Below are positions 8,050 to 15,550 of a stretch of 19,739 nucleotides of DNA, piece after piece. The position numbers were made by a program, and so were the translations under genes. Source of the stretch: Gammaproteobacteria bacterium (GTDB lineage: Bacteria > Pseudomonadota > Gammaproteobacteria > Pseudomonadales > Azotimanducaceae); contig PASO01000028.1 in the NCBI GenBank assembly GCA_002712135.1, positions 1 through 19,739 on the forward strand. The letters are read 5' to 3'. A model generated the notes under the pieces. It saw only the letters and a list, made by a program, of their open reading frames with translations, did no database searches and was not told where the DNA came from. Numbering within the stretch: the first letter of the stretch is position 1; every line of letters starts with the position of its first letter.

Positions 8050-8602
8050 GATCTATGGACTCTTTGTCTAACGTCAGGCGAGCAGCAGCTATACCACCAA
8101 ATAAACCGAACAAATGTCCCTCCCAAGAGACAAAACTATCACTCGGAAGTACTCCAAAAATAATTCCGCCATAATAGAATACAGTAAGAAATGCGACCGC
8201 TACGGTACCTATACTTCTTTCATAGATACCTAATGCAACTAGATATCCGAAATAACCAAAGACCAACCCACTGGCTCCAATATGGTAAGCGGATCGTCCA
8301 AAGCACCAGACACCAATCCCACCGATCACGATCACGATAAGCGAGACAGCAACAAATCGCCCTACACCCCTCATCGCAACGAAGAAGCCCATTACCAGTA
8401 AGGGGCTTGTGTTCATGACAAGGTGTTGGAAATCACTGTGAAGGAATGCCCACAATATAATGCCAGAAAGTGTTGCCGCTTCTCGAGGATATATCCCGTA
8501 AACGTTCAAGGCATGTCCAAAAAAACTGTTAACGATCTCAACACACCAAACCAAGACGATCAACGTTCCAATAGCTTTCAGGCCAGTCAACCAGTTTGTC
8601 AT
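8039..8602 (-). CDS. Rhomboid-family intramembrane serine protease
   Basis: A polytopic inner-membrane protein of 187 aa from ATG 8602. Rhomboid hallmarks, numbered from the alternative upstream GTG at 8617: the loop/helix motif LHSDFQHLVMN with His60, His65 and Asn69; catalytic GASG with Ser116; and the second catalytic residue His168 in SWEGHLFG, followed by the Gly-rich helix GLFGGIAAA. Both catalytic residues are present, so it is probably active. I prefer ATG 8602 because AAGG (8608-8611) is placed 5 nt upstream; the GTG at 8617 overlaps the channel stop codon. Position directly behind a K+ channel gene, coupled to it, suggests a function in membrane protein control, possibly cleavage of a partner from the same operon (inference). 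Confidence 0.88.
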   Translation of the reverse strand: MTNWLTGLKAIGTLIVLVWCVEIVNSFFGHALNVYGIYPREAATLSGIILWAFLHSDFQHLVMNTSPLLVMGFFVAMRGVGRFVAVSLIVIVIGGIGVWCFGRSAYHIGASGLVFGYFGYLVALGIYERSIGTVAVAFLTVFYYGGIIFGVLPSDSFVSWEGHLFGLFGGIAAARLTLDKESIDHAI

Positions 8603-8613
8603 CAGCGCCTTAA

Positions 8614-9708
8614 TCACTTAAGGCATTCACGAACACGGTCAGGTCCATATTCCGAAGCTTGACTGACCATCAAAAACAGAGCTTTGCCAGAAGCAGCAAG
8701 ATCAGGATCTGGATTCACCACAATCTCATCATCGACAGCGAGATAGCCAAGCGGGGTGCCAAGCCCCTCACGCAAGAGGCGACTCGCCAAACTACCCCAG
8801 TTCTGATCTTCGAAATCTACATCGTATCTTCTTGGATGACTTCCCTGATGCTTAAACAAATCTTCGAGTATTGTTTCTGTCCCTGGTGCTGCCATGGCAC
8901 GCACCATGAGTTCGGGATACGCCCTGACAGGTCGGATAACCGCATCCGCCCCTTGACGAAACAGACGTTCACGGTTCGACTCCTGCACGCATTCCGCGAT
9001 GATATAACCGGTGTTGGAAAAACTACTTAGCTGATCAAGTACGTCCAACGTCAAACTATCAGATCGGTAGTCATTGGTATCCTCAGACATCAAGATAATG
9101 AATCGGGCACGGTCTACATCAACCTCGGACAAACTTGTACGCCCCTCTGCTCTTCCGAAGCGCAACACCACGCCATGAGTTGCGATATCAGCGGGTAGAC
9201 CTTCTGGAAAATGTGATGACAAAACTTCGATCGGACAATCTGCCAACATCGGTGTTCCGCGAATCTGCTCCACCAGTATGCGTAGATAGCGTGAACCATT
9301 TCTAAGTGGTGTATTTATGATGACAATATGATCATTCATGATCCATCTCCATTGACCTTTCCGCATCTTGTCCTTGCGGTCCAGACGATAATCAAACCAC
9401 TCCCCTGCAATTTGCGCGAGCAGGAAAATACCAAACAAGTACATGAGGAATATAGTAGAAATTCGACCGTAGGTTGTCGCAGCGCTCATATCCCCATAAC
9501 CAACCGTGGTCATCGTGGTCATCGTAAGCCAGATGGCATCTTCAAGGGACAAATCCTCAAAAACCATCATCGCCAGCACATTGGCCATCGCGAGGCCAAG
9601 AAGTAATACAAAAAGTTGAGCTATCTTGCTTCTGCGATCATTACTCGTCTTAGCGCTATACCATCGATGACGGCGACGGCGCCAGATTTCACTTTTAATC
9701 CTGAGCAT
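8614..9708 (-). CDS. Two-helix K+ channel with TrkA/RCK-like cytoplasmic domain
   Basis: A 364-aa protein with a short Arg-rich N-terminus, one transmembrane helix (about 29-50), a pore loop with the selectivity filter TVGYGD (68-73) and a second helix (about 83-105). This is the minimal 2TM K+ channel pore. Residues from about 125 on form an RCK/TrkA-N-like domain beginning NDHIVIIN, with later RARFIILMSEDTNDYRSD and ADAVIRPVRAYPELM segments; a C-terminal part (about 300-364) may be a TrkA-C-like unit. The glycine-rich GxGxxG of classical NAD-binding RCKs is replaced by NTPLRNGSR, so its ligand is unclear. It follows the small RHH-like gene by 13 bp and overlaps or abuts the rhomboid gene. 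Similar channels occur in PspA-linked neighbourhoods. The product likely modulates K+ flux on membrane stress (inference). Confidence 0.87.
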   Translation of the reverse strand: MLRIKSEIWRRRRHRWYSAKTSNDRRSKIAQLFVLLLGLAMANVLAMMVFEDLSLEDAIWLTMTTMTTVGYGDMSAATTYGRISTIFLMYLFGIFLLAQIAGEWFDYRLDRKDKMRKGQWRWIMNDHIVIINTPLRNGSRYLRILVEQIRGTPMLADCPIEVLSSHFPEGLPADIATHGVVLRFGRAEGRTSLSEVDVDRARFIILMSEDTNDYRSDSLTLDVLDQLSSFSNTGYIIAECVQESNRERLFRQGADAVIRPVRAYPELMVRAMAAPGTETILEDLFKHQGSHPRRYDVDFEDQNWGSLASRLLREGLGTPLGYLAVDDEIVVNPDPDLAASGKALFLMVSQASEYGPDRVRECLK

Positions 9709-9721
9709 AGATTATCCACAA

Positions 9722-10045
9722 CTATTCACTTTCATCTGGGTCAAGATGGGCGATTAAAGTTTCTGCCGCCAACTGCCTGATCTTGAGCCGATCTTCCAAT
9801 GGAACACCGAATTTCGTTGCCAGAATAACAAAGTCATCGTCAGACAGCGAAATAGAAAGACGGGGTCTTACAGGTTTACTGTTTACCGACAGACCAAGAA
9901 TCTGCCTGATACGGTCGGGCGGATTGATACCCTGATCCAATGCTTCTATGCGAATCTGGCGATTTACCTCATCGCCAACATCAAAAGCGATCTGCACAGC
10001 TTTAACCGCTTTTTTTTCTTTTTCCCACTTCCGATTGGTCCTCAT
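9722..10045 (-). CDS. Small protein with two ribbon-helix-helix-like units, unnamed
   Basis: A 107-aa charged soluble protein. The start is ATG 10045, overlapping the preceding stop as ATGA; an in-frame extension to 10063 is less likely. Two segments each have strand-helix-turn-helix character: residues 17-52 (VQIAFDV, then GDEVNRQIRIEALDQG, then DRIRQILGL) and residues 62-101 (RLSISLS, then DDDFVILATKFGV, then LKIRQLAAETLIAHL). This is the layout of a ribbon-helix-helix DNA-binding unit repeated twice in one chain. I do not recognise a named family and cannot verify the fold. If correct, it is a candidate transcription factor of this operon. The alternative is a non-DNA-binding partner of PspA or the channel. 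Confidence 0.75.
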   Translation of the reverse strand: MRTNRKWEKEKKAVKAVQIAFDVGDEVNRQIRIEALDQGINPPDRIRQILGLSVNSKPVRPRLSISLSDDDFVILATKFGVPLEDRLKIRQLAAETLIAHLDPDESE

Positions 10046-10692
10046 GCCGTTTCTGCAGGCCACAAGTCTTTGATGTCAGTGAGTTCACGATATAACGTGA
10101 GGTAAACCTCGGTCTCTCCACCCTCATAAACCTCTGCTTCTATCGCATGTGTCTCTTCTTTATTGATCAGACAAAAATAATCAAATGGTTCACCCGAGCC
10201 TTCAGATTCCGGTGGAGCTGATTCCCGATAGTCCTTGCCGTCATAGTAGTATCCTCGCTCCCCAGCACTAATTTGATCGTATTGGTTCGCTATAAGCCCA
10301 TCTATAACCGATACATCTTTCGCCTTTAACGTAGTGGAAATCTCATCAAAAATTTCACTGAACTCTTCAATGTCAAATATCTGTGCTACTACCTCAGGAC
10401 CAATTTCGAATGAAAAGGCAGCTATTTGTCGCCCACCTTCTTCTTCGATAGTCAGATCTACGGTATTGTCGCTCTGGCTTTGCAGACTAAAAGTAGTATC
10501 AAAACTATGCTCAAACTGGCTGGTGCTAATACCCACAACCTTAAACACCTGGTTTCTCAATCGTTCGGGTAATCCGAAGCTGTCAGACATTTGGATCAGA
10601 TCGCCTGACTGCAAACTTCTGGGATGGTCCAGTCGCCGTACCTCAGGTCCTTTTTTAGTGCGGCTCCATAGACCCTTTATGAATGAACTCAC
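10042..10692 (-). CDS. Unnamed soluble protein in the YjfK position, DUF4178-like N-terminus possible
   Basis: A 216-aa acidic, cytoplasmic protein with no signal or membrane helix. The part at about 25-60 (HPRSLQSGDLIQMSDSFGLP then NQVFKVVGIS) resembles the opening of DUF4178-type domains, where a property is set up and a V-G-x-S strand follows. The gene lies directly after pspA, where E. coli has yjfK (DUF2491), and the C-terminal region with YYYDGKDYRE and EPFDYFCLIN faintly recalls that family. I cannot decide between the two. The start is a GTG at 10692 overlapping the pspA stop (GTGA), and the end overlaps the next gene (ATGA), so it is translated in step with both. Function unknown; a PspA partner by context. 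Confidence 0.8.
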   Translation of the reverse strand: MSSFIKGLWSRTKKGPEVRRLDHPRSLQSGDLIQMSDSFGLPERLRNQVFKVVGISTSQFEHSFDTTFSLQSQSDNTVDLTIEEEGGRQIAAFSFEIGPEVVAQIFDIEEFSEIFDEISTTLKAKDVSVIDGLIANQYDQISAGERGYYYDGKDYRESAPPESEGSGEPFDYFCLINKEETHAIEAEVYEGGETEVYLTLYRELTDIKDLWPAETA

Positions 10693-11381
10693 TTCTGTTT
10701 GGCTTTGAGACGATTAAGCACAGCATTCGCCGAGTTTTCGTCTGGATCTCCTATCCCAGCAGCTTTCATTCGATCCTCAAGACTCTTGTCCGAGGTCTCC
10801 GCTTCCAATTGTTCAGCAGCAGCCAATCGATCGAAGGTATTTTGCTGACGCTCCTTAATTCGTTCCAGCGAGTCCTTCGCAGAAATAATTTTCGAGTTAC
10901 TCGAAGCGAAGTTGTCGGTAATCGCAGCACTGGCTTTCTGCACGCTTTCCGTCGTCTTTACCATCGACAGCTGACGCTCGTAGTCCTTTAACTGGCGTTC
11001 CGTTTTCTTAACGAGGTCCTTCAAACGAACCACATGACCTGAAAAACTTTTATGGACCTCTTCCTGTTCCGCCAGATCAACTTCCAGCTGCGCGATCTTC
11101 TCCGCAATCTCAAGCGCCAAGTCCTCGTTACCTTTTTCCAGTGCTTGAGCTACATAGCCTTCGTGTTCAGTAATCTCATTTTTCAGCGACTCGACCTTGC
11201 GACCAGCCTGCATTTGCTTCGCCATAACATCGGTTAAATCCTGTTTGGCTTTTCTCAGGTGCGTCTCCGCATCTTTGATCTCCTGCTCAAAAATCCTCGT
11301 CCCGTTAGAATCGACAATCAATTCACCGACTTCACGGGCACCGCCTCGCACAGCAGTCATGATTTTCTTTAAAACACTCAT
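10689..11381 (-). CDS. PspA/IM30 family membrane-stress protein (YjfJ-like)
   Basis: A 230-aa, highly charged and almost entirely helical protein with long coiled coils (about 25-150), typical of PspA/Vipp1 proteins (ESCRT-III-like), which assemble on stressed inner membranes and limit leakage. The N-terminus MSVLKKIMTAVRGGAREVGE is the amphipathic helix region; RIFEQEIKDAETHLRKAKQDL follows as in the family. A strong AGGAGGAG Shine-Dalgarno (about 11388-11396) precedes ATG 11381. It lies 23 bp after a DUF2170 gene and overlaps the next gene, the yjfI-yjfJ-yjfK layout. A pspF gene and a sigma-54 promoter were not seen, so control differs from the classical psp operon and probably goes through the palindromes at 11829-11891. 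Confidence 0.92.
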   Translation of the reverse strand: MSVLKKIMTAVRGGAREVGELIVDSNGTRIFEQEIKDAETHLRKAKQDLTDVMAKQMQAGRKVESLKNEITEHEGYVAQALEKGNEDLALEIAEKIAQLEVDLAEQEEVHKSFSGHVVRLKDLVKKTERQLKDYERQLSMVKTTESVQKASAAITDNFASSNSKIISAKDSLERIKERQQNTFDRLAAAEQLEAETSDKSLEDRMKAAGIGDPDENSANAVLNRLKAKQK

Positions 11382-11404
11382 TCGACACTCCTCCTAAGGG
11401 GGTC

Positions 11405-11812
11405 CTAATTTAAGAAGTCTTCCAGTGCGGTGATCGATTCAACCGCGTTCTCCGTTAAAGTGATAATCTCCAAACAAATATCTTCAATACCCGAAGCATT
11501 CGATAACGCGCCAAAAATCACATAACGATCACCAATCTTGGCGAAGGATGACAACGGAATCGGAATATTTAGTTCCAGCATTTCTTCGAGCATCTCGCTT
11601 CGACTTTCGGACTTTACTTCGTCCTCAGTAAACAGGTACGTAACGCACAATATCTGGGTATCAGTGACCGATACGTACGTTGGCAACTCATCAAAATCAC
11701 CTACGGTAATCTGCAGAACCTCAATCTCACCGGGAATCGGTTGGCACTCCAACTGATAGCCATCAAAGCTTGCTAGGTCCGAAATCCGCACAGCCAGATC
11801 TTCAATATTCAT
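11405..11812 (-). CDS. DUF2170 family protein (YjfI-like)
   Basis: A 135-aa acidic cytoplasmic protein matching DUF2170, with the segments VLQITVGDFDELPTYVSVTD, CVTYLFTEDEV, LELNIPIPLSSFAKIGDRY and the C-terminal ITALEDFL. The family is known mainly through its fixed association with PspA homologues such as YjfJ; its biochemical role is unknown. I placed the start at ATG 11812, not at the upstream in-frame ATG 11833, because AAGGAGA (11817-11823) sits at ideal distance and because the longer version would begin inside one of the palindromic operator repeats. It is the first gene of the downstream block. Confidence 0.88.
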   Translation of the reverse strand: MNIEDLAVRISDLASFDGYQLECQPIPGEIEVLQITVGDFDELPTYVSVTDTQILCVTYLFTEDEVKSESRSEMLEEMLELNIPIPLSSFAKIGDRYVIFGALSNASGIEDICLEIITLTENAVESITALEDFLN

Positions 11813-11828
11813 AAATTCTCCTTGTTCT

Positions 11829-11841
11829 GACATAATAAGTT
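11829..11841. promoter_or_regulatory. Degenerate copy of the 13-bp operator palindrome
   Basis: GACATAATAAGTT matches the palindrome GACATAATATGTC at 11 of 13 positions, 15 bp from the next copy, between the proposed promoter and the Shine-Dalgarno of the DUF2170 gene. Confidence 0.45.
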
Positions 11842-11843
11842 AA

Positions 11844-11856
11844 GACATATTATGTC
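11844..11856. promoter_or_regulatory. Operator-like palindrome, copy 1 (downstream block)
   Basis: GACATATTATGTC is the exact reverse complement of GACATAATATGTC; the site is an inverted repeat except for its central base. It lies downstream of the proposed -10 and so could block transcription initiation or early elongation of the DUF2170-pspA block. Confidence 0.65.
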
Positions 11857-11865
11857 ACGAGATTA

Positions 11866-11893
11866 AGTTTACGATAGCGACATAATATGTCAA
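11866..11893 (-). promoter_or_regulatory. Candidate sigma-70 promoter of the DUF2170-pspA block
   Basis: On the - strand TTGACA (11888-11893) is followed after 16 bp by TAAACT (11866-11871), a perfect -35 with a weak -10 (4 of 6). An alternative pair is GTGACA (11853-11858) with TATTAT (11832-11837), 15 bp apart. Both are interwoven with the palindromic sites. Confidence 0.4.
11879..11891. promoter_or_regulatory. Operator-like palindrome, copy 2 (downstream block)
   Basis: GACATAATATGTC, overlapping a perfect -35-like TTGACA read on the - strand at 11888-11893. It is centred 35 bp from copy 1. The overlap with the -35 element is the classic position for a repressor. Confidence 0.65.
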
Positions 11894-11917
11894 CTGATAT
11901 TTCTAAGTATTTGTGGA

Positions 11918-13621
11918 CTAGTCTCTATAGAGTCCCATTTCTACTTTCCAAGCTTCGCTATGGTACTGGTAGACCCGATTAGTTCCCAGCGCATTTACCC
12001 TAACCTGCTCGACCTCATCAAAAAAGCCCTTGGGAAACTCAAACGAAGCGATCAATAGATCTCTAGTTAGCCAAAAGTGATCTGCAGGCAGACTTTTCAT
12101 TGCCTGCAAACGTTGACGCACACCCACCTTCTGTTTGCTCGCTACGGTCCATCCCCATTCACCAAAACTAGGAATATTCTGTCGATATTGCTCCACGTGA
12201 GCAAAACCCGTAGCAGAAATCGTCTTACCTATACTGAGGAAAGCCTTCTTCGCATGGTACGGAGAGGTTGACTGCACCGCCATCACACCGTTCGTCGATA
12301 GCAGATCATGTAGCCGGCCATAAAAGTAATCGCTATAGAGTCTATCTAGGTCGGGGTGACTAGGGTCTGGAAGATCTATGATGATTGCATCAAACGTCTT
12401 CGCATTGTTACGCAGGTTATCTACTTCGATGAATGCATCGCCAATCAATACCTCAACCCTCGCATCACCAAATGCCGCGCCGTTGAGTCCGACCAATGAC
12501 TCACGGTAATAAACCATATCGTCTTCAGGGGTAAAAAACTCTACGAGTTCACTATCAAGATCGATTAAGGTAACCGCGCTGGGATCAAACTTGAGTACAT
12601 CACGTAACGCCAGTCCATCACCACCACCGATAATCAACACCGTCGGGTTTTCTCCAGTCACTGACATGGCCGGATAAACGAGCATGCTATGGTAGATATG
12701 TTCGTCGTTACTAGAAAACTGCAGTCGTCCATTAATGTAGAAACTGTATACAGGATCGCGGTCCGCCGTAAGATAACGTTCAGTAATGGTGAGATGCTGG
12801 TAGTGGGAGGATTTGCTAAGGACCACCGGGTCTTCGTATAGCAGATTGGTCATCTTTAACGTCCAGTCGCTACCAAACTGATATACCGCTAACGCCAGTG
12901 CGAATATCAGACCATGCGTACCCAACAGCAATTTTCGCCAAGCAATCTTCTGCCAATACCAGGTAAGAAAAATCATACCTGCGACCAGATTGGCAATTGC
13001 GGTTAACACCGCAGCCTCAGTGATTTCCAGGCTCAGCATAATGCCAACCCACAGCGCCGCACCCACACCCGCTCCTATGTAGTCAGCACCGTAGATCGTT
13101 CCAACATTGTGTTCAAGATGCTCACCGTAGACACGCTCACGAACCCTGGCAATAAGAGGAATCTCCATACCAATTAGAAAACCGATAAGCACACCGAAAA
13201 AATACGGGCTCAGGGTTGCGATTTCGTGGAGCAAATCTAGAACCCCACCGGACGGAACCAAGTCGGGGGGTAAAGCAAAGGTTTGGGCTATAACCTGGGG
13301 CAACACTGCACTGAACCCGACAAATGTTGCTATCAACAAAATACAACTCACTCCGCAGATCGCGATAAGTGATTCAAGCCAGGCAAATCCTGTAAACGGA
13401 TCTTTTATCAGTTTGGCTGCAAAAGCACCAAGGCCCATACTAACAATCATCAAACCAATCATAGTATAGATCGCAGTTTCAACAGCACCTATGATGCGAC
13501 CTGCATAGTGCGACAATAAATATTCGTAAATCAGACCACAGGCGGCCAACACGCCCATGATGCTAATCAGCAAAACATCATGTATCAATAACGCATACGA
13601 CCTGGGTGCGGTCGACAACAT
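11918..13621 (-). CDS. Membrane-anchored polyamine aminopropyltransferase (spermidine-synthase-like)
   Basis: A 567-aa fusion of an N-terminal membrane domain (about seven hydrophobic helices up to about residue 260) and a C-terminal spermidine-synthase-fold domain. The catalytic part, numbered from a TTG codon 9 nt upstream, shows YQHL (287-290), the SAM-site motif IIGGGDG (343-349), the acidic strand VTLIDLDSELV and the active-site IIIDLPDPSHP, matching the D-x-x-D-P of aminopropyltransferases. Such enzymes move an aminopropyl group from decarboxylated SAM to putrescine or another amine. Key acidic residues are intact, so activity is likely; the acceptor is unknown. I chose ATG 13621; TTG 13630 is possible and neither has a good Shine-Dalgarno. 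It follows the DUF350 gene closely. Membrane attachment suggests a modified membrane component or local polyamine supply. Confidence 0.9.
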   Translation of the reverse strand: MLSTAPRSYALLIHDVLLISIMGVLAACGLIYEYLLSHYAGRIIGAVETAIYTMIGLMIVSMGLGAFAAKLIKDPFTGFAWLESLIAICGVSCILLIATFVGFSAVLPQVIAQTFALPPDLVPSGGVLDLLHEIATLSPYFFGVLIGFLIGMEIPLIARVRERVYGEHLEHNVGTIYGADYIGAGVGAALWVGIMLSLEITEAAVLTAIANLVAGMIFLTWYWQKIAWRKLLLGTHGLIFALALAVYQFGSDWTLKMTNLLYEDPVVLSKSSHYQHLTITERYLTADRDPVYSFYINGRLQFSSNDEHIYHSMLVYPAMSVTGENPTVLIIGGGDGLALRDVLKFDPSAVTLIDLDSELVEFFTPEDDMVYYRESLVGLNGAAFGDARVEVLIGDAFIEVDNLRNNAKTFDAIIIDLPDPSHPDLDRLYSDYFYGRLHDLLSTNGVMAVQSTSPYHAKKAFLSIGKTISATGFAHVEQYRQNIPSFGEWGWTVASKQKVGVRQRLQAMKSLPADHFWLTRDLLIASFEFPKGFFDEVEQVRVNALGTNRVYQYHSEAWKVEMGLYRD

Positions 13622-13654
13622 AGGAATCAACTGTTAACGCTTTGGCGGAGACAA

Positions 13655-14548
13655 CTACGCAAAGAGGGCAACAAAGAAAAGACCGACGGAGATGGCAATC
13701 GCCGCCTCGATTGCGGCCACACCAACGTTGTTCTGGTTGTCCACTTCTTCAACAACATCAACGCCCATCAGTACGACTTTGCGAGCCAGACTTGCGATTA
13801 GTGACACGAAGATCGTAAACAATAACGCTACTACGGCCCAAAGAAGCAATGCCATCACAAGCCCCTCGGGCTGGTAAGCGACAATGCCAGATGCTGCGGT
13901 GACTGCAAGCGCCACGCCCATCAGATGGCCAAAGAATCGCACGGCAAGTGCAGTCTGCCCATTAGCGAAAGCTGCCTGTAAGCTTGTGCCATCGTGGCGT
14001 CGCGCGTATACAGCTGCACGATAATACGCCACAAGCGCAAGCAAAATTTGTGCGTCTACGAAGGCGATCAGCACAACCAACAGACCACTAAACGTATCGC
14101 TTTCTACCCACAACATCACAGCGCGGAGTATTAAGCCAATAGCAAGAGTATTCGCCGCGTCTACCAGGGCAGCAGCAACATTACCTCTTTTTATCTGAGC
14201 CTGAATTTCTATGCCACGCAGCACGATCTTATCCTGCACGAGCCTACCAATTTTTATGAGCAAAACGCCAAGAATTCCGTAAGCAAGCACACTTACAATC
14301 TCGTTCGCGTAGGTCATTCCCGGCTCACCAGAGACGGCACCCGTCAACATCAAAGCCAACGATATGATTCCCGCCGCCATTGCGATACCAAACGCAACAT
14401 TATCCCTCGCGGCAAGTTCCTCAGCGCTATTCACGTTAGCAACCACGCCGGTCACAAACCGCAAGCCAGCAATCATCGCTACGGCAATGACCAGATCAAT
14501 CAAAAGAATCTGGTAGATATAAGTGTCAATACCCGTTAACTGATCCAT
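13655..14548 (-). CDS. DUF350 multi-pass inner-membrane protein (YjfL-like, duplicated)
   Basis: A 297-aa integral membrane protein with about eight hydrophobic helices. It reads as two DUF350-like halves, each with a pattern of helix, charged loop and helix: DNVAFGIAMAAGIISLALML in the first, NGQTALAVRFFGHLMGVALA in the second, and repeated loops such as LVQDKIVLRGIEIQAQIKRGNVAAALVDA and LARKVVLMGVDVVEEVDNQNNVGVAAIEA. The duplication fits the known tandem nature of DUF350 proteins; E. coli YjfL is about half this length. Function is unknown; DUF350 genes recur beside PspA-like and polyamine genes. It lies 35 bp after the lipoprotein gene and about 33 bp before the aminopropyltransferase gene. 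Confidence 0.9.
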   Translation of the reverse strand: MDQLTGIDTYIYQILLIDLVIAVAMIAGLRFVTGVVANVNSAEELAARDNVAFGIAMAAGIISLALMLTGAVSGEPGMTYANEIVSVLAYGILGVLLIKIGRLVQDKIVLRGIEIQAQIKRGNVAAALVDAANTLAIGLILRAVMLWVESDTFSGLLVVLIAFVDAQILLALVAYYRAAVYARRHDGTSLQAAFANGQTALAVRFFGHLMGVALAVTAASGIVAYQPEGLVMALLLWAVVALLFTIFVSLIASLARKVVLMGVDVVEEVDNQNNVGVAAIEAAIAISVGLFFVALFA

Positions 14549-14583
14549 CGCCCTACCCCTAACGAAAAGGTTTCAAAAAAATG

Positions 14584-15519
14584 CTACTTCCCACGGGAAG
14601 CACCTGTAGATGTCCTGTAACCACTGGTCCTGCTGCTACTACGATAACTGCTTGATTTTGAGCCATACTGACTCTTAAATGCAGAAGTCTGCAGACCTCT
14701 GCTCGATGAGCTTAGCCTCGTCGACCCACCTCGATTTCTGGCATAAGGGCTTTGATATTTCCCCTGGGAGCCAAACTGCTTGCGTGCACGATTATCTACA
14801 TCCCGCATACCAGCACGATGCGACCTAGAGGAATAATGATTCCTACCTACATCGTGGTAGTAGGAATAGCCGCGATTCGCGGCCCAATCATTGTAATAAT
14901 AGCGATTGTTACCGAACATGCTCGAGAAAAATGCGTATTGCCCATACCAAGCCCAGAATGATCCTCCAGAACCATGCGACCAATAACCATAGTGCGGATT
15001 ACCCATGTACTGACTTCCCTTGCCATAACTCTTTGAGTTATTAAGAGATTGTTCGGCACTATTCGACAGTGCATTAACCCTCGCCAGTTCACCATCCGAT
15101 AAATCTGCTAGTACATTAACGGTATCCGATAATGCATCGTTGTATGCATCTCGCTGCGTCGCGGCGTTAAGTTTTTGCGCTTCAACCAACTTACCAGTCC
15201 AGGACTCATAGTGTTCACTACCATCCTTTAGACCGTTGTACCGTTGCTGAAGGCCAGCGAAAAGTGGGCCCTGGATAGTGGCATCTTTCTCAAGCTCAAC
15301 GAGCAGTGGAACCAGTTCTGGTCGTTTGGATTTCAATATTGATGCATATTGGCGAATGAACGTCGCATTGCGCAGTCCGTTACTGTTGATGGCGCTCCTA
15401 AGACCCTGCAAGTTGGTTTCAACGATCGCCAGCTGATCTTCGACCTTAGACTCCCCTGAAGAGCAACCGACTAAAAATACGCAAAATAAGACAGGAAGAA
15501 CAAACCGTACCAATGGCAC
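14584..15519 (-). CDS. Tyr/Ser-rich lipoprotein of the PspA-linked cluster, family unnamed
   Basis: A 311-aa lipoprotein. From GTG 15519 the product begins MPLVRFVLPVLFCVFLVGC, a compact type II signal peptide with lipidated Cys19, and AGGAT (15524-15528) is well placed. An in-frame ATG at 15555 gives a 12-residue longer N-terminus but lies inside the operator palindrome; I prefer the GTG. After the lipid anchor comes a charged helical region (about 25-150). Then follows a low-complexity segment rich in Tyr, Trp, Gly and Asn (about 160-230), for example GSFWAWYGQYAFF and NNRYYYNDW, and finally a Ser/Arg-rich basic tail of about 70 residues. I do not recognise a named family. It heads the upstream block. 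The sticky aromatic and basic tail suggests a surface or peptidoglycan/nucleic-acid contact (inference). Confidence 0.8.
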   Translation of the reverse strand: MPLVRFVLPVLFCVFLVGCSSGESKVEDQLAIVETNLQGLRSAINSNGLRNATFIRQYASILKSKRPELVPLLVELEKDATIQGPLFAGLQQRYNGLKDGSEHYESWTGKLVEAQKLNAATQRDAYNDALSDTVNVLADLSDGELARVNALSNSAEQSLNNSKSYGKGSQYMGNPHYGYWSHGSGGSFWAWYGQYAFFSSMFGNNRYYYNDWAANRGYSYYHDVGRNHYSSRSHRAGMRDVDNRARKQFGSQGKYQSPYARNRGGSTRLSSSSRGLQTSAFKSQYGSKSSSYRSSSRTSGYRTSTGASRGK

Positions 15520-15550
15520 AGTAATCCTATCGTTTAACAGAGCAGGTGAT

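Noticed and set aside
8659..9030. 123-aa frame on the + strand
   Set aside because: Antisense to the K+ channel gene; no independent support.
11813..11917. Sigma-54 promoter, as for the classical psp operon
   Set aside because: No TGGCAC-N5-TTGC element visible on either strand; a sigma-70-type arrangement with palindromes fits better.
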